A stretch of DNA of 64,000 nt from Paracoccaceae bacterium (lineage in GTDB: Bacteria; Pseudomonadota; Alphaproteobacteria; Rhodobacterales; Rhodobacteraceae), in contig JAGQRV010000037.1 in NCBI GenBank assembly GCA_020425125.1, positions 62,001-126,000 on the forward strand, in the 5' to 3' direction. The notes beneath the pieces were generated by a model, which searched no databases, was not told where the DNA came from, and was given only the letters and a program-made list of their open reading frames with translations. The translations under genes were made by a program, and so were the position numbers. Numbering within the stretch: position 1 is the stretch's first letter; every line of letters starts with the position of its first letter. This document shows, piece after piece, positions 45,189 through 54,616 of this stretch.

Positions 45189-46429
45189 GCAATCACCTCG
45201 CGATCGCCACCGTCAGCGCGACGCTCAGGGATCTGGTGGACGATGCCGCGAGCGCCGCCCTCACCGGCGTCTCGATCAACGTCGAGACCGGCCGTCCCGA
45301 CCGGCTGGTGCCGCCGGACGACGAGGCGGCGATCAGCATCTTCCTCTACCAGATCACGCAGAACCCGCATTGGCGCAACGACGACCTGGCGACACGCAAT
45401 ATGAGCGGGAACCTCGTGCGCAGGCCGCAGGCAGCCATCGACGTCTATTACCTGCTCACCTTCTTCGGCGTCGAGGGCCAGCAGCATCCCGAGATTCTGC
45501 TCGGCGCGGTCACCAGCGCGCTGCACCGGGAACCAATGCTGTCGCGGGACCGGATCGAGAATGTGGTCCTGGCAGAGGCGCATCTGGCGGCCTCCGATCT
45601 CGCCGCACAGCCGGAACTCGTACGCTTTGCGCCGATGGAACTCAGCCTCGAGGAACTGTCGAAGCTCTGGTCGGTCTTCTTCCAGACCAATTACCGGTTG
45701 TCGGTGGCCTACAAGGGCTCGGTGGTGCTGATCTCGCCCGAAGATGCGGTGCCGCGCCCCACCCTTCCGGTGGCGGTACGCAATCTCTATGTGGAGGCGC
45801 TGGCACCGCCCCGGATCGAGGCCGTGAGCAGCGTGGCCGGCCCGCGCGCGCCGGTCGTGGCGGGCGACGAGATCGTGATCCGCGGCCACAACCTGCGCGG
45901 CGACGAGACCTTCGTCGCTCTGGGCGAGCATCAGGCGGTGCCGAGCCTCGTCACCGCTCGGGAAATCCGTATCGCCCTGACGGAGGGACCGTTTCCCGCA
46001 GGGACCCTGCGTGCCGGGCCGGTCGGCGTCCGCGTGGTTCACACACGCCTGATGGGGACGCCCGAAGTTCCGCATACAGGGCCCAATTCGAACCTCTTTG
46101 CCATCGTGGTCCATCCGCGGCTTCCCGGCGTGCCGCTGCCGCCGACGGGACCGGTGAACACCTACGCTCTCAATGTCGAGCCGACGGTCGGGCCGCGGCA
46201 GCGGGCGCGGCTGTTTCTGACCGGCAGCGCCGGACGTCATTCCATCGAGGCGGCGGCCCGCACCACCGAAACCACGTCGCTGGAATTCGATCTGAGCGGC
46301 GTCGCGGCCGGGACCTACCTGATCCGGGTGCAGGTCGAAGGCGCCGACAGCCTGCTCGCCTTCACCGACACCGACGCAGACACGGTGCCCGACAGCTATA
46401 CCGGCCCGACGCTCGTGGTGACGCCATGA
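45185..46429 (+). CDS. DUF4255 (Pvc16-type) protein with IPT/TIG-like domain
   Basis: A 414-residue protein. The first 190 residues match the DUF4255/Pvc16 N-terminal family (LAIATVSATLRDLVDDAASA, ISIFLYQITQNPHWRNDD, VDVYYLLTFFGVEGQQHPE). An Ig-like IPT/TIG segment follows (PVVAGDEIVIRGHNLRGDE). In PVC and Afp this family caps the end of the tube and sheath. The start overlaps the previous stop. Confidence 0.88.
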   Translation: MSNHLAIATVSATLRDLVDDAASAALTGVSINVETGRPDRLVPPDDEAAISIFLYQITQNPHWRNDDLATRNMSGNLVRRPQAAIDVYYLLTFFGVEGQQHPEILLGAVTSALHREPMLSRDRIENVVLAEAHLAASDLAAQPELVRFAPMELSLEELSKLWSVFFQTNYRLSVAYKGSVVLISPEDAVPRPTLPVAVRNLYVEALAPPRIEAVSSVAGPRAPVVAGDEIVIRGHNLRGDETFVALGEHQAVPSLVTAREIRIALTEGPFPAGTLRAGPVGVRVVHTRLMGTPEVPHTGPNSNLFAIVVHPRLPGVPLPPTGPVNTYALNVEPTVGPRQRARLFLTGSAGRHSIEAAARTTETTSLEFDLSGVAAGTYLIRVQVEGADSLLAFTDTDADTVPDSYTGPTLVVTP

Positions 46430-48435
46430 TGCTTCCGCCGCATGAGGATTGGCAGGAGGCGAACCGGCGGCATCTGATCGCGGAGTTCGCCCGGCTGAAG
46501 GCGGTTCTGGCGCATGGGGCGGCAGCCGATGCGGAGCCGCAAGCGCATGAGGCAGGTCTTCATGCCGGGCCTGAATGGCCGCCGGCACTGGAGCTTGTTG
46601 CCGAACGTTTCGGCCTGTCCGCGTTCGAGCGCGATGTTCTGCTTCTCTGCGCCGGCATGGAAATCGATGCCGGCATCCGCGACGCGGTCTCCGAATTGGT
46701 CGGAAAGGACAGGGCGACGGTCCCGTGCTTCGGGCTCGCCCTTCAGCACTTGCCGTCGGCACATTGGAGCGCGCTCGCGCCGTCGGCGCCCCTGCGCTAC
46801 TGGCAGCTGATCTCGCTCGCCCAGGGCGGTTCGCTGACCGGCTCGCGGCTCGCCATCGACGAACGGGTGCTGCATTTCCTGACCGGAGTGCAGACGCTGG
46901 ACGAGCGGCTCACGCCGTTCGTCGAGCAGCTGCCGGACCAGCCGCTCATGACGCCAGGCCATGCCGGGATCGCCGATGCGGTGCTGGACGCGCTCGAACG
47001 CCATGCCGGCGATCCGAGGCCCGCAGTGGTCGAGCTCATAGGCCGCGACAGCGGCGGCAAGCGGGCGGTAGCCTGGCGCGCCGCGCGCGCACTTGGCGTG
47101 CAGCTTCATCTCCTGACCGCGAGCGACATTCCCGCACTCGGCCGCGAGTTGCACGCGCTCGGCGTTCTCTGGAGCCGGGAAGTCGCGCTGAGCGCCCGCG
47201 CGCTCTACATCGATTGCGATACCGGGATGGTTGCCGACGACCCGTCCGTCTCTGCCGGGTCGGTCCTGGCGCGCGTGGCACGGCTGGTGGACAACCTCGG
47301 CGGCGTGGTCTTCGTTTCCCTGCAGGAGCGGGCGCGTCTGCGTTTCCGGCCCGTCGTGAGTTTCGAGGTACCGCGGCCACGGCCGGACGAGCAGCACATG
47401 CTCTGGGGCAGGCTCTTCGGCGAACGCACGGAGGCATTCGAGGGCGATCTGCACCGGGTCACGACCCAGTTCCGGCTGGACCTCGACAGTCTGCGTGCGG
47501 CCGGGACGGAGATGTCAGGATTGCTGGCCGAGGAACACTCGGCCGAGGATGGGACGGACGGGATCGCCCGCGCGCTCTGGGACAGTTGCCGCCGGCAGGC
47601 GCGGCCGCGGCTCGACGACCTTGCCGAGCGCATCGAACCGCTGGCGCGCTGGGAGGACCTGATCCTGCCCGCTGCCCAGCTGGACGCATTGCGGCAGATC
47701 ACGGCCCATGTGCGCAATCGCCATCAGGTCCTGCGGCTCTGGCGCCTCGACGCGCGGGACACGCGCGGGCTGGGGGTCAGCGCGCTCTTCTCGGGCGGCA
47801 GCGGCACCGGCAAGACCATGGCGGCCGAGGTGCTGGCGCACTCCCTGCGGCTCGATCTCTACCGGATCGATGTGTCCGCCGTGGTCAGCAAGTATATCGG
47901 CGAGACCGAGAAGAACCTGCGGCGGGTCTTCGATGCGGCCGAAGAAGGCGGCGCGATCCTGCTCTTCGACGAGGCCGACGCCCTGTTCGGCAAGCGCAGC
48001 GAAGTGAAGGACAGCCACGACCGCTTCGCCAATATCGAGGTCAGCTACCTTCTGCAGCGCATGGAGGCCTATCAGGGCCTCGCGATCCTCACCACCAACA
48101 TGAAAAGCGCGCTCGACCAGGCCTTCCTGCGCCGCCTGCGCTTCGTGATCGAGTTTCCGTTCCCCGACGAGGGCGCGCGCAGGCGGATCTGGCAGGGCAT
48201 CTTCCCCGGCGCGACGCCGACGGACGGGCTCGATTTCGGCAGGCTTTCGCACCTCAATCTCGCCGGCGGCAACATCCGCAACATTGCCCTTGCCGCCGCC
48301 TTCGATGCCGCCGACCAGGGTACCGCGATCACCATGCGGCACGTGCTGGACGCCGCACGGTGCGAATACCGCAAACTCGACCGCCCGCTGCAGGCGCGCG
48401 AATTCAGGAGCTGGAGCGAATGCGGCTCGAAGTGA
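46426..48435 (+). CDS. eCIS AAA+ ATPase (Afp15/Pvc15-like)
   Basis: A 669-residue ATPase. The second AAA+ domain has Walker A GGSGTGKT (457-464), Walker [16 protein letters not shown] (Asp515, Glu516) and a downstream Arg finger region. An earlier domain carries a degenerate loop (GRDSGGKRA, 206-214) and is probably inactive. This ATPase is a hallmark of eCIS loci and absent from T6SS and simple phage tails. Its exact role (assembly or cargo loading) is not settled. Confidence 0.93.
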   Translation: MMLPPHEDWQEANRRHLIAEFARLKAVLAHGAAADAEPQAHEAGLHAGPEWPPALELVAERFGLSAFERDVLLLCAGMEIDAGIRDAVSELVGKDRATVPCFGLALQHLPSAHWSALAPSAPLRYWQLISLAQGGSLTGSRLAIDERVLHFLTGVQTLDERLTPFVEQLPDQPLMTPGHAGIADAVLDALERHAGDPRPAVVELIGRDSGGKRAVAWRAARALGVQLHLLTASDIPALGRELHALGVLWSREVALSARALYIDCDTGMVADDPSVSAGSVLARVARLVDNLGGVVFVSLQERARLRFRPVVSFEVPRPRPDEQHMLWGRLFGERTEAFEGDLHRVTTQFRLDLDSLRAAGTEMSGLLAEEHSAEDGTDGIARALWDSCRRQARPRLDDLAERIEPLARWEDLILPAAQLDALRQITAHVRNRHQVLRLWRLDARDTRGLGVSALFSGGSGTGKTMAAEVLAHSLRLDLYRIDVSAVVSKYIGETEKNLRRVFDAAEEGGAILLFDEADALFGKRSEVKDSHDRFANIEVSYLLQRMEAYQGLAILTTNMKSALDQAFLRRLRFVIEFPFPDEGARRRIWQGIFPGATPTDGLDFGRLSHLNLAGGNIRNIALAAAFDAADQGTAITMRHVLDAARCEYRKLDRPLQAREFRSWSECGSK

Positions 48436-48749
48436 CGATCAGGCACCTTTCCATGCGGGGGATCCCGGCAGGCTCGCAGGAGCGGCTGCGCGCGGCATTG
48501 TCCGATGCGATCGCGCGCGAGTTGCGGACGGCGCTGCTTCGCGACGGCCTTCCTGGAGCACTCCGGGCGCAGGGCCGCGTGGCCCGGCTGAACGCACCGA
48601 TCCTGAGCCACGCACCCGGACCGGGCGCCGAGGCGCGGCTCGCCGACGGACTTGCCGCGCGGTTCTGCGCGGGCCTTGGTGCCGCGCCCGGACGCGACGG
48701 CGCGGCGCGGCAAAGTGCACCGGCGTCCAGGGATGGAGATGCGCGATGA
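48420..48749 (+). CDS. Small hypothetical protein between eCIS ATPase and baseplate genes
   Basis: A 109-residue protein starting at an ATG that lies 16 bp inside the end of the ATPase gene. Residues 1-45 form a plausible domain ([29 protein letters not shown]); the rest is Ala/Gly/Arg-rich. Its stop overlaps the next start, supporting translation. Function unknown. Confidence 0.65.
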   Translation: MRLEVTIRHLSMRGIPAGSQERLRAALSDAIARELRTALLRDGLPGALRAQGRVARLNAPILSHAPGPGAEARLADGLAARFCAGLGAAPGRDGAARQSAPASRDGDAR

Positions 48750-49405
48750 CCAGCTCGTTTCCGCAATCGCCGCGGCTGATCAAGGGGGGGATCGTGCTGA
48801 TCGACCCCAAGACGTCCGCCGTGCGCCGCATCATCCCGCTGCAATACAATCCCGACACGATCAGCCGCACGATCGAGGTGAAGGGCACCGAATCCGGCGG
48901 CCAGGGCGAGCGCTCGGAGCCGTTGCGCCTGACCGGTCCGCCGGTCGAGACAATCACGCTGGAAGCCGAGATCGACGCGACCGACGCGCTCGAGGACGGG
49001 GATGCGCTGGCGGGCGAAGTCGGGCTCGCGGCGCATCTCGCCGCACTGGAGACCATCCTCTATCCCGAAAGCGAGCGGCTCACCGCCAACAACAGGCTCG
49101 CGGGTCTCGGCACGCTCGAGATCACCCCGATGGAAGCGCCGCTGACGCTGTTCGTCTGGAACCGCAACCGGCTGATGCCGGCGCGGATCACGCAGCTCCA
49201 GATCACCGAGGAGGCGTTCGATCCGGCGCTGAACCCGATCCGGGCCAAGATCAGCCTGGGCCTGCGCGTCCTGAGCGTCACCGATCTCGGCTTCGATCAC
49301 AAGGGCGGCAGCCTGTACATGATCTACCAGCAGCAGAAGGAGCGGCTGGCAGAGCGGCACCCGGGCGGCGATCTCGGCGTGCTCGGCATCGGAGAGATTC
49401 CATGA
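48746..49405 (+). CDS. eCIS baseplate protein (Pvc7/Afp7-like, part 1)
   Basis: A 219-residue protein with LIKGGIVLIDPKTSAVRRII and LQYNPDTISRTIEVKG, the opening of proteins that precede the LysM-like subunit in eCIS and R-type tails. It binds at the interface between tube and hub by homology. Overlaps of 4 bp link it to both neighbours. Confidence 0.83.
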   Translation: MTSSFPQSPRLIKGGIVLIDPKTSAVRRIIPLQYNPDTISRTIEVKGTESGGQGERSEPLRLTGPPVETITLEAEIDATDALEDGDALAGEVGLAAHLAALETILYPESERLTANNRLAGLGTLEITPMEAPLTLFVWNRNRLMPARITQLQITEEAFDPALNPIRAKISLGLRVLSVTDLGFDHKGGSLYMIYQQQKERLAERHPGGDLGVLGIGEIP

Positions 49406-49764
49406 GCACCAGCCTCGAAGACATCCTGCTCGCCAGCGCGGCCTCCGTCCGCCCGTTTCCGCAGAACAGCCGCTACCACACGATCGGAACGGCGACGCTG
49501 ACGCGCGAGGACGGTGAAATCCTCCTCTACCTGCAGCGGCGCTTCATCCCGGCGCCGGAAGCCATGACGACCATCGCCGAGCATCTGATCGAGGGCGGCG
49601 ACAGGCTCGACAAGCTTTCGGCACAGTATTTCGGCGATCCGGAGCTCTTCTGGCAGATCTGCGACGCCAACCGGGCAATGGAGCCGCAGGACCTGACCTA
49701 CGTGATCGGCGTGAGGATCCGGATCTCGATGCCGGCCGGCATTCCGGGAGGTCGCGGTGGTTAG
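49402..49764 (+). CDS. LysM-like baseplate protein (gp53/Pvc7-like, part 2)
   Basis: A 120-residue protein. Residues 60-105 read like a LysM-type tail domain (EGGDRLDKLSAQYFGDPELF, WQICDANRAMEPQDLTY). Such proteins clamp hub and wedge components in the baseplate. It overlaps the next gene by 8 bp. Confidence 0.82.
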   Translation: MSTSLEDILLASAASVRPFPQNSRYHTIGTATLTREDGEILLYLQRRFIPAPEAMTTIAEHLIEGGDRLDKLSAQYFGDPELFWQICDANRAMEPQDLTYVIGVRIRISMPAGIPGGRGG

Positions 49765-50884
49765 CGGAATCTTCCTCACCCTGATGATCGGCCCGATGGT
49801 GCCGGTGCCCGTGCCGAAGGAGGTGACGGACGCCCTGACCGCCGTGGAAGTAACGACCAGCACGACCGGGCCGAGCATGTTCCAGCTCAGCTTCGGGCTC
49901 AGCACCCGCTCGCCGTTGCACACGCTCTTCATGCTTCAGGGCGGCAGCATGGTCCCCGTCATCCGGGTGATCATCATCGTGACGGTCCGCGGGATCCCCA
50001 ACGTGCTGATGGACGGTGTCATCACCGAGCAGGACGTCTCTCCCGGCGACAAGCCCGGCCAGTCAACGCTGACCGTGCGCGGCGAGGATCTGACCCGGGT
50101 GATGGATTACATCGAGTTCACCGGCATCCCCTATCCCGCCATGCCCGCCGAGGCGCGCATCGCGCTGGTGATTGCCAAATACGCCATGTTCGGGATGATC
50201 CCCCTCGTCGTACCGAGCATCTTCACCGACATCCCGATCCCGGTGGAGCGCATTCCGGCCCACGAGGGCACCGACCTCGACTACGTCAAGCATCTGGCCG
50301 ACGAGGCGGGCTACGTCTTCTACATCGATCCCGGCCCGGCACCCGGCACCAACGTGGCCTATTGGGGGCCGGAGATCAAAGTGGGCGTGCCACAGCCGGC
50401 GCTCAACATGGACATGGACGCGCACCGGAATGTCGAATCGCTCAACTTCCGGTTCGACTCCCAGTCCAAGAAACTGCCTATCGTCTGGGTGCAGAACCCG
50501 CAGACCCGCGTCTCGATCCCGTTACCGATCCCGGACATCGATCCCCTAAACCCGCCGCTCGCCGCAGTTCCAGGCCTACCGAAGGAGTTCCGGTTCCTTC
50601 CCGGCACCGCCAAGCTCTCGCCGACCCAGGCGATTTCGCGCGGGGCGGCAGAAGCCTCGCGATCGTCGGACGTGGTGCGCGGGTCCGGCACGCTCGATGT
50701 GCTGCGCTATGGACGCGTGCTGAAGGCGCGCGCTCTCGTCGGCGTCCGCGGCGCGGGCCCCGCCTTCGACGGGCTCCACTACGTCTCGAGCGTGACGCAT
50801 CGCATCAAGCCCGGCCAGTATCAGCAGAGCTTCGAACTCGCTCGCAACGGGCTGATCTCGCTTCTGCCGGAGGTCCCGCCATGA
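49757..50884 (+). CDS. eCIS hub protein (gp27/VgrG hub-like)
   Basis: A 375-residue protein with the hub pattern of phage late-control D/gp27: LTVRGEDLTRVMDYIEFT, ERIPAHEGTDLDYVKHLADE, GYVFYIDPGPAPGTNVAYWG, and a C-terminal VTHRIKPGQYQQSFELARNG. The start is a GTG at 49757 inside the previous gene. The OB-fold spike is on the next gene, so hub and spike are split here, unlike the fused Pvc8/VgrG. Confidence 0.88.
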   Translation: MVSGIFLTLMIGPMVPVPVPKEVTDALTAVEVTTSTTGPSMFQLSFGLSTRSPLHTLFMLQGGSMVPVIRVIIIVTVRGIPNVLMDGVITEQDVSPGDKPGQSTLTVRGEDLTRVMDYIEFTGIPYPAMPAEARIALVIAKYAMFGMIPLVVPSIFTDIPIPVERIPAHEGTDLDYVKHLADEAGYVFYIDPGPAPGTNVAYWGPEIKVGVPQPALNMDMDAHRNVESLNFRFDSQSKKLPIVWVQNPQTRVSIPLPIPDIDPLNPPLAAVPGLPKEFRFLPGTAKLSPTQAISRGAAEASRSSDVVRGSGTLDVLRYGRVLKARALVGVRGAGPAFDGLHYVSSVTHRIKPGQYQQSFELARNGLISLLPEVPP

Positions 50885-51396
50885 GCAACGGCAATCGCCA
50901 TTACGGCAAGTTCCGGGCACGCGTCCTGAACAATGTCGACCCGATGCAGGAGGGCCGGATCCAGGTGGACGTGCCGGACCTGGCCGGGCCGCTGCCATCC
51001 AGCTGGGCGCGCCCTTGCGTGCCTCTGGCCGGATTGCAGACCGGGATCTACACGCCGCCACCAATCGGGTCCGGGGTCTGGGTGGAGTTCGAGCAGGGCG
51101 AGCTTGACCGGCCGATCTGGGTCGGCTGCTTCTGGGGCAGCGCGGCAGAGGTCCCCGCACTGGCGCGGACCATTCCGCCAGGGCTTTCCGGCATCGCGCT
51201 GCAGACCGTGGGCCAGAACGGGATCGTGGTGAGCGACGTGCCCGGCCCGAGCGGCGGGATCATGCTGAAAAGCGCGACCGGCGCCACGATCATCGTCAAC
51301 GATACCGGCATCTACATCCAGAACGGGCGCGGCGCGTCGCTGGTCATGACGGGTCCGACGGTGACGATCAACAACGGCGCGCTCGTGGTGGTGTGA
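50881..51396 (+). CDS. eCIS spike protein with OB fold (gp5-like)
   Basis: A 171-residue protein. The OB domain is visible (FRARVLNNVDPMQEGRIQVD, PPIGSGVWVEFEQGELDRPI, WVGCFWG), followed by a short beta-helix-like repeat (TGATIIVNDTGIYIQNGRGA, LVMTGPTVTINNGALVVV) that would form the needle. It trimerises on the hub. It overlaps the hub gene by 4 bp. Confidence 0.9.
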   Translation: MSNGNRHYGKFRARVLNNVDPMQEGRIQVDVPDLAGPLPSSWARPCVPLAGLQTGIYTPPPIGSGVWVEFEQGELDRPIWVGCFWGSAAEVPALARTIPPGLSGIALQTVGQNGIVVSDVPGPSGGIMLKSATGATIIVNDTGIYIQNGRGASLVMTGPTVTINNGALVVV

Positions 51397-51405
51397 GGTC
51401 GGCAG

Positions 51406-51723
51406 ATGCCAGGATTCATCCTTCATCTCGGTGCCACGGTCCTCTGTGCACATGGGGGCCAGGCCACGCCCCTCGTCACCCAGCCGCGGGTGACCGTCTC
51501 GGGCCAACCCGTCGCCACGCTGACGAGTCCCTACGCGGTCGCCGGCTGCGCCCTGCCTCCGGTCTCCGGCGGCCCCTGCGTGACGGCGCAATACGTCACA
51601 AGTGCCACACGGGTCACAGTGAACGGCCAGCCGGTGCTGCTGCAGGATTCCCAGGCGATCTGCGCGCCGACGGGGACCCCGCTGCTGCCGCTCGTCGTGC
51701 AGTCCCGGGTAACGGCGATCTGA
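51406..51723 (+). CDS. PAAR-like spike tip protein
   Basis: A 105-residue protein with the PAAR-like pattern ILHLGATVLCAHGGQATP and paired motifs PRVTVSGQPVATL and TRVTVNGQPVLLQDSQAIC. Four cysteines (14, 48, 58, 86) and the nearby His could bind a metal at the tip. It would sharpen the spike and could carry cargo. Confidence 0.85.
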   Translation: MPGFILHLGATVLCAHGGQATPLVTQPRVTVSGQPVATLTSPYAVAGCALPPVSGGPCVTAQYVTSATRVTVNGQPVLLQDSQAICAPTGTPLLPLVVQSRVTAI

Positions 51724-51733
51724 GGAAACGGAG

Positions 51734-52090
51734 ATGGAGACTGACTTTCCCTTCCATATCGACCGCAGCGGGCGCACCGCCCGAACCGGAGCCGCCGACC
51801 ATCTGCGCGACATGATCGAACAGATCCTGTTCACGACGCCGGGTGAACGGGTCAACCGACCGGATTTTGGCAGCGGGCTTCTGCAGCTCGTCTTCGCCCC
51901 GAACAGCGAGAGCCTCGCCGCGACGCTGCAATTCACCGTTCAGGCCTCGCTCCAGCAATGGCTGGGCGACCGCATCGAGGTCGGCGAGGTGGCGGTGGCG
52001 ACCGACGATGCCACACTCCGCGTCACCGTGCGCTACCGGCCGCTGCTCAGCGGCGACGAGCGGACCGAAGAGTTCGTGCAGGAGATCTAG
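51734..52090 (+). CDS. gp25-like baseplate wedge protein
   Basis: A 118-residue protein of the gp25/GPW family (DHLRDMIEQILFTTPGERVN, RPDFGSGLLQLVFAPN). This family joins the wedge to the sheath base (Pvc9/Afp9, TssE). It is 10 bp after the PAAR-like gene. Confidence 0.93.
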   Translation: METDFPFHIDRSGRTARTGAADHLRDMIEQILFTTPGERVNRPDFGSGLLQLVFAPNSESLAATLQFTVQASLQQWLGDRIEVGEVAVATDDATLRVTVRYRPLLSGDERTEEFVQEI

Positions 52091-52132
52091 GGCAATGCGT
52101 GCATCCGGGACGGAATCGGGAGGGCGCCGCGC

Positions 52133-54616
52133 ATGAACGTTCAGTACATCTGCTCGGACGACGAACGCCGTGCCGCCGTGCTGGGCTCGGCGCTGAACGG
52201 GATCGACTACCTCGAAGTGCTCGACCGCGACTCGACCGTCGAAGAAATGCGCCAGCGCCTGCTGATCGTGCGGATGCTGCATCCGCTGGCCGCCGCGCTC
52301 GGGCCGCAACACGTGCGGATCACCGGCGGCGTGCGGATCACGCCCATCGGCATCGACTGGGCGATGCCGCTTGGCGACGTGGCGGGGGCCGATCCGGCTC
52401 TGGTGCCGGCCACTCATGCCGGCGCCATTGCCGCGCATTTCGCCGCCGAGCCCGACCCGCAACGCGTCTTCCTCGTCTACACGGACAGCGAAGGCGACTA
52501 TTCCACCTATACCTTTGCACTGGTCGACCCCTCCGATCCGGGCACGCCGCCGACCGGCTTCGACCCGCGGCTATCGGCCGTTCCGTTCTCGTTCAAGGTG
52601 GAGTGCCCGAGCGATTTCGACTGCCGGGTTGAGGAGGTCTGCCCGCCCGAACTCATGGAGGAGCCGCGCCTCAACTATCTCGCCAAGGACTACGCCAGCT
52701 TCCGGCGCGTGATGCTCGACCGGCTGAGCGCCATCGCGCCCGCCTGGCAGGAGCGCAGCCCCGCCGATTTCGGCATCGCGATGGTGGAGCTTCTGGCCTA
52801 TGTCGGCGACCGGCTGAGCTACTTCCAGGACGCGGTCGCAACGGAGGCCTATCTGGGCACGGCGCGGCGGCGGGTCTCCGTCCGCCGCCATGCGCGGCTC
52901 GTCGATTACCGGATGCACGAGGGCGCGAATGCCCGGACCTGGGTGCATCTCAGGGTGGGCGCCGGGGCGGACGGCGCCTTGATCCCCGCGCGCACGGTGC
53001 TGTCGACGGCCGGAAACGAGCGCATCACAACCCGCGACCCGTCAGATGTCGAAGCGGTGCAGCGGGAAGGCGGCATCTTCTTCGAGACGATGCACGCCGT
53101 GACACCACGCATGGCCCTGAACGATATTCCGTTCCACACCTGGACCGATCTCGGCTGCTGCCTGCCCAAGGGCGCCACGCGCGCCACGCTGCGATCCGAT
53201 CCCATTCCCGGCCTTCAGTCCGGCTCGGTGCTGTTGTTCGAGGAGGTGTTGGGGCCAGCGACCGGAGCCGCGGCAGATGCCGATCCGCTGCACCGGCATG
53301 TCGTGCGGCTGACCGAGGTCGAAACCGGGACCGACCCGCTCGACAGCACGGCGATCATCGAAATCGCCTGGAGCGCGGAAGACGCCCTGCCCTTCGCGCT
53401 CTGCCTGTCAGCCACAACGGATGACGCGCATGGCGCCGTCTTCCTGCCGGAGGTGAGCCTTGCGCGCGGCAACCTTGTTCTGGCCGATCACGGCCTCGAT
53501 GTGTCCGGCGAGGCCGTCGGAACGGTCCCCGACGATCCGCGGCTATTCCGACCTGCCCTGGCAGGCGCACCGGTCACTCATGCCGCCCCGCTGGCCAAGG
53601 ACTTTCCGGACGAAGCATCCCCATCCAGCGCGACCGCGCTGATGCAATACGCCCCGCGCGAGGCGGTTCCCTGGGTGCGGCTCACGTCTTCGGACGGTGA
53701 GGACTGGGACCCGATGCCCGACCTGCTGGCCAGCGACCGCTTCAAGCGGGAATTCGTGCTGGAAGTCGATCAGGACAGCGCACGCATCCGCACGGGCGAC
53801 GATCTGAACGGGCTGGCGCCGGAGCCCGGGCTAACCTTCACTGCCAATTACCGGGTCGGCAACGGCCGCGCCGGCAACGTGGGCGCACAGGCGATCTCGC
53901 AGATCTTCACCACGCAGGGTGGAATCGAGACGGTGCGAAATCCGATCGCCGCGCAAGGCGGGATCGATCCCGAAGCGCTGGAAGAGGTCCGCCGCTACGC
54001 ACCGCAAGCCTTCCGCCAGCAATTGCGCGCGGTCACCGAGAAGGACTACGCCGACGCGGCGGAGAAACACCCCGAGGTGCAGCGTGCCGCGGCCACCTTC
54101 CGATGGACGGGCAGCTGGTACACGGTCTTCGTGACCATCGACCGGCGCGGCGGGCTGCCGGTGGACGCGGATTTCGAGACGCGGATGCGCCAGCATCTCT
54201 CGTTCTACCGTATGGCGGGCTACGATCTGGAGATCGATCCGCCCCGCTTCGTGCCCCTGGAAATCTCCCTCCTGGTCTGCGTCAAGCCGGGCTTCCAGCG
54301 CAGCGCGGTGAAGCAGGCAGTGCTCGACGTCCTGAGCTGCCGGGTGCGCGGCGACGGCAGCAAGGGCCTCTTCCACCCCGACAACTGGACCTTTGCGCAG
54401 CCTGTCTATCTGAGCGAAATCGTCGCTACGGCGGCGAAGGTCACCGGCGTCGCCTCGGTCGACCCGCTCGTCTTCAAGCGGTGGGATCGCGATGCGGCGG
54501 GGGAGCTCGACGACGGTGTCCTGACCACTGAACGGCTGGAGATCGCGCGGCTCGACAACGACCCGAGCGCTCAGGAGAACGGCCTGATCACATTGAAGAT
54601 GGGAGGCGGTCGATGA
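52133..54616 (+). CDS. Baseplate J-like wedge protein (Pvc11-like)
   Basis: An 827-residue putative baseplate assembly protein. The core holds LNYLAKDYASFRRVMLDRLS, FGIAMVELLAYVGDRLSYFQ and AVTEKDYADAAEKHPEVQRA, typical of the gp6/J family in eCIS and T6-like systems. The N-terminal 170 residues (NVQYICSDDERRAAVLG) are an extra domain. It overlaps the next wedge gene by 4 bp. Confidence 0.9.
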   Translation: MNVQYICSDDERRAAVLGSALNGIDYLEVLDRDSTVEEMRQRLLIVRMLHPLAAALGPQHVRITGGVRITPIGIDWAMPLGDVAGADPALVPATHAGAIAAHFAAEPDPQRVFLVYTDSEGDYSTYTFALVDPSDPGTPPTGFDPRLSAVPFSFKVECPSDFDCRVEEVCPPELMEEPRLNYLAKDYASFRRVMLDRLSAIAPAWQERSPADFGIAMVELLAYVGDRLSYFQDAVATEAYLGTARRRVSVRRHARLVDYRMHEGANARTWVHLRVGAGADGALIPARTVLSTAGNERITTRDPSDVEAVQREGGIFFETMHAVTPRMALNDIPFHTWTDLGCCLPKGATRATLRSDPIPGLQSGSVLLFEEVLGPATGAAADADPLHRHVVRLTEVETGTDPLDSTAIIEIAWSAEDALPFALCLSATTDDAHGAVFLPEVSLARGNLVLADHGLDVSGEAVGTVPDDPRLFRPALAGAPVTHAAPLAKDFPDEASPSSATALMQYAPREAVPWVRLTSSDGEDWDPMPDLLASDRFKREFVLEVDQDSARIRTGDDLNGLAPEPGLTFTANYRVGNGRAGNVGAQAISQIFTTQGGIETVRNPIAAQGGIDPEALEEVRRYAPQAFRQQLRAVTEKDYADAAEKHPEVQRAAATFRWTGSWYTVFVTIDRRGGLPVDADFETRMRQHLSFYRMAGYDLEIDPPRFVPLEISLLVCVKPGFQRSAVKQAVLDVLSCRVRGDGSKGLFHPDNWTFAQPVYLSEIVATAAKVTGVASVDPLVFKRWDRDAAGELDDGVLTTERLEIARLDNDPSAQENGLITLKMGGGR

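Noticed and set aside
45049..46425. N-terminal extension of the AAA+ ATPase frame
   Set aside because: It overlaps the DUF4255 gene entirely and is Arg/Gly-rich; the ATG at 46426 with the ATGA overlap is the proper start.
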